From positions 1-6,640 of the forward strand of contig JAICXS010000107.1 in assembly GCA_025934615.1 (NCBI GenBank): DNA of 6,640 nucleotides, in the 5' to 3' direction. A model generated the notes under the pieces. It was not told where the DNA came from, ran no database searches, and worked only from the letters and a program-made list of their open reading frames with translations. Positions 1 through 5,581 of this stretch are shown one piece after another (position 1 is the stretch's first letter; each line of letters starts with the position of its first letter). A program made the translations under genes and the position numbers. This DNA is from Nitrospiraceae bacterium (GTDB lineage Bacteria; Nitrospirota; Nitrospiria; Nitrospirales; Nitrospiraceae).

Positions 1-632
1 ATAAACGCAATGCCGGAGATTCTATTTCCGAAGAGACCATTACCGCCAAGGGCAAGCGCGTGGTCATTATCGGCGGCGGCGATACCGGTTCAGACTGTCT
101 GGGGACGACGCATCGACAGGGATGCGTGGAAGTTCGCCAGTTTGAATTGCTTCCCGAGCCGCCTTCGCAACGAGCCGCCTCCACGCCGTGGCCGCTCTGG
201 CCGATGCAATTGCGAACCTCGCATGCGCATGAAGAAGGATGCGATCGGCAATGGAGCGTCTCCACGACGGCCTTTAGCGGTCGCAATGGCCATGTGACTA
301 AGCTGATCGGCCAGCGTGTGTCTTTCAAAAACGGCGCGTTCGTTCCCGTACCGAACACGGCCTTCGAGTTGGAAGCGGATTTGGTGCTCCTTGCCATGGG
401 ATTTACCGGGCCGGTCAAGAACGGCCTTCTCGATAGTCTTGGCGTCACGTATGATGCGCGGGGGAGTGTGGCGGTTGACGAGACGTTCATGACGAATATC
501 GAAGGGGTCTTTGCCGGCGGAGACACTAAGCGAGGAGCCTCCCTCATTGTCTGGGCGATTGCGGAAGGCCGCAAGATGGCGGCCGGTGTCGATCGCTATC
601 TTCGCGCACGCCCATCTCGACGCACCGCGTGA
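1..632 (+). CDS. gltD: Glutamate synthase [NADPH] small subunit, C-terminal part (5' truncated)
   Basis: This is the C-terminal ~209 residues of the FAD/NAD(P)H-dependent small subunit of glutamate synthase. That subunit passes electrons from NADPH through flavin and Fe-S centres to the large subunit GltB, which makes glutamate from glutamine and 2-oxoglutarate. The reading frame is open from base 3 and ends at TGA 630-632. Seen directly: a second Rossmann fold starting at about base 60 with VVIIGGGDTGSD (GxGxxG-type NAD(P)H site). Next comes the GltD-typical stretch with PWPLWP and RTSHAHEEGCDRQWSV. Near the C-terminus are LLAMGFTGP and the flavin-binding VFAGGDTKRGASLIVWAIAEGR. The family is usually about 470-490 residues, so the N-terminal Fe-S and FAD half lies outside the window. 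The gene ends in a short basic tail (RARPSRRTA). The stop overlaps the start of the next gene. GltB is not visible here. Related GltD-like oxidoreductases share the fold, but the PWPLWP/HEEGC block favours true GltD. Confidence 0.93.
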   Translation, partial: KRNAGDSISEETITAKGKRVVIIGGGDTGSDCLGTTHRQGCVEVRQFELLPEPPSQRAASTPWPLWPMQLRTSHAHEEGCDRQWSVSTTAFSGRNGHVTKLIGQRVSFKNGAFVPVPNTAFELEADLVLLAMGFTGPVKNGLLDSLGVTYDARGSVAVDETFMTNIEGVFAGGDTKRGASLIVWAIAEGRKMAAGVDRYLRARPSRRTA

Positions 633-1648
633 TTTATCCCGGTCGGCAGTCATACCCCTCCGCATACGGTTCCTTCAAGGCATGGTTCACGGGAGTTTTG
701 TTTCTCTTCTTCATGGTTCTCGCGGTGCCTTTTGGTGAATCCGCTTCCCCTTCAAAATCTATGCGAGTGTTAGACGCGTTACACAATGCGGAGCGGGTGC
801 TCTGGCTGGGCGCGCATCCGGACGATGAAACGTCATCCAGCGCGTTGCTCGCGAGAGCCAAGGATGTCGCAGGCACGCTGTACATGGCCAGTCTCACGCG
901 TGGCGAAAATAGCGAGAAGTTATGGGGTGACGTGCGGCGAGGGACATCGATGGGCAAGGCCCGCGAGGCGCTCTTTGCGAAGTCGGCATCCGTGTTCCAT
1001 GCAGACGGGTACGACCTCGGCCCCTTCGTGAATGGCCCATACTCGATTGAGGAACTCAACGCGCTCGCACCGCATGCTCCGTTTCACGACTGGCCCTCGT
1101 CAACCACGTCGGACGATGTCATTAAGAAATGGAGCACGGAAGGCGATCCGGTCGGCTATCTCGTCGCATTGCTCCGCGCGCGCCGTCCCGATGTCGTGAT
1201 CTCCATAGACGATTATTGTGGAGTCAGCGGGCACGATGAGCATATTGCCGTCGGCAAACTCTTGCGGCGGGCTCTTCCGATGGCGGCGGATCCTCTTGTC
1301 TATCCCGAGACCGGGGAACCATGGCAAGTGCGGGACATTGTCTGGACCGCGTCTGTGTTGAAACCGTTGGTGGCGTGCCGTTACTGCAAGTGTGAGGGCA
1401 CGGCACCATCGGAACCGATCGAAGAGGTCTTTAGTCTCGACAAGTCCAAGACCCACCAATTGACCTACATGGGCGTTCAGTGTCTCGTCGGCCGAACCTA
1501 TCAGAACGCGGTTGAAATGAAAGGCTGGACCGATGCGCAGATGCGAACGAGCTGCGAGCAGGCCCAGGCGGCGGTGGGGCGCGCGTATCGAAGCGGCGTC
1601 AAAGGCTCGCCTTTTTTCGAATCTTTTCGGTATCACGCTGTGAACTGA
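629..1648 (+). CDS. Predicted exported PIG-L/LmbE-family zinc-dependent deacetylase
   Basis: This is a 339-residue PIG-L/LmbE-type protein. Characterised members remove acetyl groups from N-acetylglucosamine-type sugars using one zinc ion. Seen directly: the signature GAHPDDE at residues 61-67 (His63 and Asp66 as expected metal ligands, Asp65 as general base) and the second motif SGHDEHIAVG at 199-208 (His204 as the expected third ligand). Residues 20-35 form a hydrophobic stretch preceded by Arg6 and Lys17 and followed by GESASPS, which looks like a signal peptide or N-terminal anchor, so the enzyme probably acts outside the cytoplasm. The GTG start at 629 overlaps the gltD stop (GTGA). No Shine-Dalgarno is visible, which fits translational coupling. 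A later ATG at 713 would destroy the signal peptide. Residues 249-254 (CRYCKC) form a cysteine cluster not part of the core motif. The protein is longer than many family members. The substrate cannot be inferred; mycothiol-type and glycan deacetylases share the same motifs. Confidence 0.85.
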   Translation: MIYPGRQSYPSAYGSFKAWFTGVLFLFFMVLAVPFGESASPSKSMRVLDALHNAERVLWLGAHPDDETSSSALLARAKDVAGTLYMASLTRGENSEKLWGDVRRGTSMGKAREALFAKSASVFHADGYDLGPFVNGPYSIEELNALAPHAPFHDWPSSTTSDDVIKKWSTEGDPVGYLVALLRARRPDVVISIDDYCGVSGHDEHIAVGKLLRRALPMAADPLVYPETGEPWQVRDIVWTASVLKPLVACRYCKCEGTAPSEPIEEVFSLDKSKTHQLTYMGVQCLVGRTYQNAVEMKGWTDAQMRTSCEQAQAAVGRAYRSGVKGSPFFESFRYHAVN

Positions 1649-1673
1649 TCTTGCTGAACCATCGCTGAATCAA

Positions 1674-2783
1674 GTGGTCGTCATGCGGATCAGGTCGGTC
1701 CCGCATAGTAGCCTTCTTCTTATCCTTATCGTTGCCTCACTGATCGGCCTCCCCCTCCTGGGCGTCATGCTCAATGGACAGCCGATCGTGCCGTATCTTG
1801 AGTTTCCTCCACTGACCCATCATGTTCAGCATGCCGCGTTTTCCTGGCCCGTCTTTGTGGGTCTCGCTCTTCTGGTCGCAGCCGGTCTCGCGCCGTGCGT
1901 ATGGCGGATGCTTGCAGCGATCAGCTCACGCCCGAAGCCAACGACGGAGACGTTTCTGTTTCCTACATGGGGATGGTTTGGCGTGCTGCTCATCGCGTTC
2001 ACATGGTGGCTGGCGTGGAACCGGTTTCCATGGTTCGCAGCGTTCCAGCCGTTTACCTTCACACCGTTGTGGATCGGCTATATCGTCGTGATCAATGCGC
2101 TGAGGTACCGTGTGACTCGCACCTGCCTGTTGATCAATCGTCCGCGGTTTCTGCTTGTCTTGTTTCTTCTGAGCGCCGCCTTCTGGTGGTGGTTTGAATA
2201 TCTCAACCGATTTGTTCAGAACTGGTATTACGTCGGCATCGAGGATTTCACTCCCTCGGCGTATGTGTTCTACGCCACGCTATCATTCTCCACCGTGCTG
2301 CCCGCTGTAGTCAGTACGGCTGAGTGGCTGAAGGCTTCCAAACGGTTGAACCGCGCCTTTCAGTCTCGCACTGAGATTCATGTATCGCATCCAGCATTGA
2401 TCGGCGGAATCGTCTTTGTACTGGCCGCGGCAGGTCTGGCTGGAATCGGAATTTGGCCCGATGCGCTGTTCCCCTTACTCTGGGTGTCCCCTCTCCTCAT
2501 CATCACATCGCTTCAGGCCATGCTGGGGCGAACGACGATCTTCTCCGGCATCCGATATGGAGATTGGCGTCCCATCTGCTTGCCGGCACTCGCCGGGCTA
2601 CAGTGCGGGTTCTTCTGGGAACTCTGGAACTGGCACGGTCTTGCCCATTGGGAATATGCCATTCCTTACGTGCATCGGTTCCTGATCTTTGAAATGCCGC
2701 TGCTGGGGTATGCCGGCTATCTGCCGTTCGGGTTGGAATGCCTCGCCGTCGCGAATCTTCTAGAAGTACGGGACGGAGAATAG
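1674..2783 (+). CDS. Trp-rich polytopic membrane protein of unknown function, internally duplicated
   Basis: I do not recognise a functional family. The 369-residue product is strongly hydrophobic, with about nine or ten likely membrane segments (roughly residues 12-33, 57-80, 100-116, 129-145, 158-177, 195-215, 241-261, 265-284, 302-319 and 341-363). Trp is very abundant and clusters with Glu and Asn at segment ends. Two blocks resemble each other. In the first, FWWWFEYLN (170-178) is followed by W184-x-Y186 and ends near LP at 209-210. In the second, FFWELWN (313-319) is followed by W326-x-Y328 and ends at LP 350-351. This points to a tandem duplication. The C-terminal EMPLLGYAGYLPFGLE (340-355) looks like a conserved core. 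It starts 25 bases after the deacetylase stop, on the same strand, so it is probably co-transcribed. The start is uncertain: GTG 1674 gives the longest form, ATG 1683 would drop three residues, and neither has a clear ribosome site. A role beside the exported deacetylase, such as in the cell envelope, is inference only. Confidence 0.8.
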   Translation: MVVMRIRSVPHSSLLLILIVASLIGLPLLGVMLNGQPIVPYLEFPPLTHHVQHAAFSWPVFVGLALLVAAGLAPCVWRMLAAISSRPKPTTETFLFPTWGWFGVLLIAFTWWLAWNRFPWFAAFQPFTFTPLWIGYIVVINALRYRVTRTCLLINRPRFLLVLFLLSAAFWWWFEYLNRFVQNWYYVGIEDFTPSAYVFYATLSFSTVLPAVVSTAEWLKASKRLNRAFQSRTEIHVSHPALIGGIVFVLAAAGLAGIGIWPDALFPLLWVSPLLIITSLQAMLGRTTIFSGIRYGDWRPICLPALAGLQCGFFWELWNWHGLAHWEYAIPYVHRFLIFEMPLLGYAGYLPFGLECLAVANLLEVRDGE

Positions 2784-2840
2784 AACGCGTCGTATTCGGT
2801 TTAACGTAAGCCTACAATCGATTTTTGGTCTGCGTGAATT

Positions 2841-2846
2841 TATAAT
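2841..2846 (+). promoter_or_regulatory. Perfect -10 box (TATAAT) just upstream of the phosphoesterase start
   Basis: TATAAT matches the sigma-70 consensus at all six positions and lies six bases before the ATG at 2853. The best -35 candidate at a 17-base spacing is weak (TCGATT at 2818-2823, three of six matches). Transcription from this box would begin at or within a base or two of the ATG. No Shine-Dalgarno is present in the preceding bases. Together these suggest a leaderless transcript. An AT-rich chance match is the alternative. Confidence 0.5.
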
Positions 2847-2852
2847 GATGTC

Positions 2853-3527
2853 ATGAGTCCTCTCGATGAATACAAGAAGAAGCGCCGGTTTGGTTCGACT
2901 CCTGAACCGCCGCCGGAATCCAAACGATCGGGGTCAGGATGCAGTTTCGTAGTGCAAAAGCATCGCGCCAGCCACCTACATTATGATTTTCGAATGGAGC
3001 ACGATGGGGTGCTGAAGTCTTGGGCGATTCCGAAAGGACCGTCGCTGGATCCGGCGGTCAAGCGATTGGCCATGGCGGTCGAGGATCATCCTGTGGACTA
3101 TTCAAGCTTTGAGGGCATCATCCCGGAGGGCGAATATGGCGGGGGCACCGTCATGGTATGGGATCGCGGCACCTATGCCGTCGAAGGGCCGGACGATGTC
3201 GCTACAGCCCTCGACAAGGGCGATCTGAAATTTACCTTGCATGGGACCAAACTTAAAGGATCGTGGGTGCTCGTGCGGACACGAAATCGTCAATGGTTGT
3301 TGATCAAGCATCGCGATAGGTACGCTTCGTCCAACGATGATATTACGGCGACGGCCCCGACCTCGGTCATCACCGGGCGGAAGTTGGCCGACATCGCGGC
3401 CGATGAAGGCGGCGATGTCGAGAAGGCCGCAAGCGGCGATCAGCCGCCCCCTGCACCTCCACCCGGCAAACGCTCCGCTCCATCCGCCACTCGCGCGGCG
3501 CGGTCGTCTCGCACGAAAAAGCCGTGA
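2853..3527 (+). CDS. Stand-alone DNA ligase D-type 3'-phosphoesterase (PE) domain protein
   Basis: This is a 224-residue protein consisting of the PE domain that in LigD heals 3' ends (removing 3'-phosphates and 3'-ribonucleotides) before ligation in bacterial end joining. Seen directly: VVQKHRASHLHYDFR at residues 33-47, SWAIPKGPS at 56-64, EDHPVDYSSFEGIIPEGEYG from 77, VWDRGTY at about 102-108, and a closing WLLIKHRD. By alignment from memory with Pseudomonas LigD, the metal and catalytic residues His42, His48, Asp50, Arg52, Lys66, Arg76, His84 and Tyr88 correspond to His37, His43, Asp45, Arg47, Lys61, Arg71, His79 and Tyr83 here, all at a constant offset of five. The N-terminal motif, usually RDFxxTxEP, reads RRFGSTPEP, with Arg12 in place of the Asp. 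The tail from about residue 195 is Pro-rich then Ala/Ser/Arg/Lys-rich, probably disordered and able to touch DNA. No ligase, polymerase or Ku gene is in the window. ATG 2853 is the only start that keeps the N-terminal motif. Confidence 0.9.
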   Translation: MSPLDEYKKKRRFGSTPEPPPESKRSGSGCSFVVQKHRASHLHYDFRMEHDGVLKSWAIPKGPSLDPAVKRLAMAVEDHPVDYSSFEGIIPEGEYGGGTVMVWDRGTYAVEGPDDVATALDKGDLKFTLHGTKLKGSWVLVRTRNRQWLLIKHRDRYASSNDDITATAPTSVITGRKLADIAADEGGDVEKAASGDQPPPAPPPGKRSAPSATRAARSSRTKKP

Positions 3528-3543
3528 TCCGCGTTCTTTTTAA

Positions 3544-3559
3544 CCGGCCGATAGGCCGG
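3544..3559 (+). terminator. GC hairpin after the phosphoesterase gene, possible terminator
   Basis: CCGGCC-GATA-GGCCGG forms a perfect six-base-pair stem with a four-base loop, 17 bases after the phosphoesterase stop codon and just before the TTGACA box of the next unit. There is no T-run after the stem; the T-run (TTCTTTTT) lies before it. It is therefore not a classical intrinsic terminator for the + strand. It may act as a weak terminator, an mRNA 3'-end stabiliser, or be incidental. Confidence 0.35.
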
Positions 3560-3570
3560 CGATACCCTCG

Positions 3571-3599
3571 TTGACAGAATCAAGCGTATCGAATACTCT
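3571..3599 (+). promoter_or_regulatory. Candidate sigma-70 promoter for the YtxH-gatB unit
   Basis: TTGACA at 3571-3576 is a perfect -35 consensus. Seventeen bases downstream is TACTCT (3594-3599), a weak -10 with three of six matches. The position, between a hairpin and the YtxH gene, fits a promoter giving a leader of about 60 bases. A TAATAT at 3613-3618 is a better -10 in sequence but has no matching -35. Confidence 0.45.
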
Positions 3600-3652
3600 C
3601 AGCCAAACTAGGTAATATCACAGTAGTTTCATAAAAAGGCCGCTGGGTCTCT

Positions 3653-3660
3653 AGAGGAGG
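3653..3660 (+). promoter_or_regulatory. Strong Shine-Dalgarno for the YtxH-like gene
   Basis: AGAGGAGG lies six bases before ATG 3667 and is the strongest ribosome binding site in the window. It fixes the start of the YtxH-like protein in preference to the internal ATG at residue 15 (3709) and suggests efficient translation. Confidence 0.8.
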
Positions 3661-3666
3661 AACGCC

Positions 3667-4002
3667 ATGGCTGAGTACGATCGACCACAAGAGGTATCGG
3701 GCAGTGCCATGATTCTGGCATTTTTAAGCGGCGCCGCCGTTGGCGCCGTGGCGGCCCTGCTCATGGCGCCTCAATCCGGACGTGACTCACGTGAGCAATT
3801 AAAAGGCTATGCGCGACGTGCAGGGGAAAACTTGCGCGAGGCCACCGACAAGGCCGGGGAAACCTGGCAGACGGCTATCGAGAAAGGCCGGGAAGTCGTT
3901 TCTGAACAAAAGTCTATCTTAAAGGAAGCCTTGGACGCGGGCCGCGAGGCGATGCGTCGGGCCCGCGAGCAACCGGAGGAAAAGAAGACCAGTGGCCTAT
4001 GA
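3667..4002 (+). CDS. YtxH-like small membrane-anchored protein
   Basis: This is a 111-residue protein with the YtxH-family layout: one Gly/Ala-rich membrane helix followed by a charged, helical tail. Seen directly: residues 14-34 form the hydrophobic segment with a GxxxG-type spacing (Gly22, Gly26). It is followed by the family-typical MAPQSGRDSREQL at 33-45. The remainder, about 45-108, is rich in Lys, Arg, Glu and Ala, with a pattern suited to a long amphipathic helix or coiled coil. No enzymatic motif is present. Members are often linked to general stress, but the molecular role is unknown. It has a strong ribosome site and its last 11 bases overlap the gatB start, so the two are very likely co-transcribed and possibly translationally coupled. 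A functional link to tRNA amidation is not implied by the sequence. Confidence 0.85.
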   Translation: MAEYDRPQEVSGSAMILAFLSGAAVGAVAALLMAPQSGRDSREQLKGYARRAGENLREATDKAGETWQTAIEKGREVVSEQKSILKEALDAGREAMRRAREQPEEKKTSGL

Positions 4003-5419
4003 AGTCGTCATCGGGCTGGAAGTCCATGCACAACTGCTGACGCAGTCGAAAATGTTTTGCGCCTGCGGTACCCGATTCGGGCTGCCGGCAAATACGCAGA
4101 CTTGCCCGGTGTGTTTAGGTTTACCCGGCAGCTTGCCGGTGATCAATGGGACCGCGGTCGAGATGGCAATTCGCACCGGTCTGGCGTTGAACTGCACTGT
4201 GCAATCGAACCGGTTTGCCAGAAAGAATTATTTCTATCCGGATCTTCCCAAGGGATATCAAATCTCGCAATACGAGACACCTATCTGCGAGAAGGGGTGG
4301 ATCGAGATCAAGGCCGGGAGTGCCACGAAGCGGATTCGGATCAACCGCGCGCATCTCGAAGAAGACGCCGGAAAAAATGTGCATGATGGCGGGACGGATG
4401 GCAGCCGGATCGACTTGAATCGCGCGGGAACGCCGCTGCTGGAAATCGTCACCGAACCCGATATGCAGTCGGCCGATGAGGTCGTGACCTATCTCAAGAC
4501 ACTCCGAGACATCCTCGTCTATTTAGATGTCTGCGACGGCAATATGGAAGAAGGCAGCCTGCGGTGTGAGCCGAATCTCTCCTTGCGGCCGGTGGGGCAA
4601 CAAGCGTTCGGCACCAAAGTGGAACTCAAAAACATCAATTCCTTTAAGTTCGTCAAAGATGCGATCGAGTACGAGATCAAACGTCAAACGAAGGTGCTGA
4701 ACGAGGGTGGGAAAATTTATCAGGAAACCAGACTGTGGGATGTCGATAAGGGACAGACCGCCGTCATGCGGAGTAAGGAAGAGGCGCATGACTACCGCTA
4801 TTTCCCGGATCCGGATTTGGTTCCTCTCACCATTGCGCCGGAGCGGCTCGACCAAGACCGGGGCTCGTTGCCGGAATTACCGGTCGCTCGCCAACAGCGA
4901 TTTGTCTCGCAATATGGATTGCCGGAGTACGATGCCGGTGTCCTGACTTCGTCTCGCCATTTAGCAGATTATTTTGAAACGTGCGTGAAGCTTTTCAATC
5001 AGCCCAAGACCGTGAGCAATTGGGTCATGGGAGAGTTGCTGCGTGAGCTGAATCATTCAGACACGCCGGTAGAAGCCTCGCCTATCAGTCCGGAACGTTT
5101 CGTCAGTTTGCTGAAGGTGGTGGACAACGGAACGATCAGTCTTAAGGTGGCCCGAGATCTGTTTCCGGAATTGTATGCGAGTGGAAAGTCACCCGAGCAA
5201 TTGGTTCAGGAAAAGGGGCTCACGCAGGTCTCGGACGAAGGGGCGCTTGAAACGATCATCGATGAGGTGATGGCCAAAAGTCCTGCTCAGCTCGCGCAAT
5301 ATCGATCAGGCAAGGATCAAGTGCTCGGGTTTTTCGTGGGCCAGGTATTAAAGGCGTCCGGAGGCAAGGCAAACCCCGGGAAGGTAAATGAGTTGTTGAA
5401 GAGAAAACTGGCGGGGTAA
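3992..5419 (+). CDS. gatB: Aspartyl/glutamyl-tRNA(Asn/Gln) amidotransferase subunit B
   Basis: GatB is the tRNA-binding and phosphorylating subunit of the GatCAB complex, which converts Glu-tRNA(Gln) or Asp-tRNA(Asn) into the amidated forms using ammonia from the GatA glutaminase. Seen in the 475-residue product (usual length about 475-480): VIGLEVHAQL at 6-15; a four-cysteine zinc motif at Cys23, Cys25, Cys38 and Cys41; YFYPDLPKGYQISQYE at 80-95; HLEEDAGK at 121-128; and the family signature DLNRAGTPLLE at 141-151. DGNMEEGSLRCEPN and KVELKNINSFKFV follow. The C-terminal part, from about residue 325, is the helical GatB/YqeY-like tRNA-binding domain, with the usual KANPGKVNELLKRKL ending. The GTG start at 3992 is chosen because no in-frame ATG precedes VIGLEVH; GGAGGA at 3975-3980 is a rather distant ribosome site. 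It overlaps the YtxH-like gene by 11 bases. gatA and gatC are not in the window. Confidence 0.97.
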   Translation: MAYEVVIGLEVHAQLLTQSKMFCACGTRFGLPANTQTCPVCLGLPGSLPVINGTAVEMAIRTGLALNCTVQSNRFARKNYFYPDLPKGYQISQYETPICEKGWIEIKAGSATKRIRINRAHLEEDAGKNVHDGGTDGSRIDLNRAGTPLLEIVTEPDMQSADEVVTYLKTLRDILVYLDVCDGNMEEGSLRCEPNLSLRPVGQQAFGTKVELKNINSFKFVKDAIEYEIKRQTKVLNEGGKIYQETRLWDVDKGQTAVMRSKEEAHDYRYFPDPDLVPLTIAPERLDQDRGSLPELPVARQQRFVSQYGLPEYDAGVLTSSRHLADYFETCVKLFNQPKTVSNWVMGELLRELNHSDTPVEASPISPERFVSLLKVVDNGTISLKVARDLFPELYASGKSPEQLVQEKGLTQVSDEGALETIIDEVMAKSPAQLAQYRSGKDQVLGFFVGQVLKASGGKANPGKVNELLKRKLAG

Positions 5420-5581
5420 AGGTAAGGTGCCCGTAGTTTTCGCCACACGCATTATTGCCTGACGGCCATCGGTGCCGTACTGTTGGCTAGGGCGCCTTAT
5501 CGAATTATAGAAACGGCGCAGTGGCGGCCATCAGTCAGCAACATGATAGTCTTATTTATTCTAGATAGGTTGGAGTGATAC
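5420..5581 (+). promoter_or_regulatory. gatB-eno intergenic region with candidate eno promoter
   Basis: The 162-base gap holds a plausible sigma-70 promoter: TTGGCT at 5483-5488 (four of six matches) and TATAGA at 5506-5511 (four of six) with a 17-base spacer. This would give a leader of about 65 bases. GGAG at 5572-5575, six bases before ATG 5582, is the likely eno ribosome site. No convincing intrinsic terminator for gatB is visible, so read-through from gatB into eno is possible. Confidence 0.4.

Noticed and set aside
90..665. Long minus-strand open frame (191 codons) opposite gltD
   Set aside because: It lies wholly antisense to a clearly recognisable GltD frame, has an Arg-rich shadow-like composition and contains no recognisable motif.
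1100..1636. Minus-strand open frame (178 codons) opposite the deacetylase
   Set aside because: It is antisense to the conserved PIG-L frame, with no motif and no ribosome site; such frames are common in GC-rich coding DNA.
713..1648. Alternative ATG start for the deacetylase at 713
   Set aside because: It would leave only a short fragment of the hydrophobic N-terminal segment and no basic region; GTG 629 gives a coherent signal peptide and stop-start overlap.
5462..5478. Inverted repeat ACGGC/GCCGT after gatB as a terminator
   Set aside because: The stem is only five base pairs with a seven-base loop and no T-run follows, so it is not distinguishable from chance.
5492..5519. GCGCC/GGCGC inverted repeat spanning the candidate eno -10 box, as an operator
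   Set aside because: The arms are five bases separated by 18 bases and there is no known operator match; it is too weak to claim.
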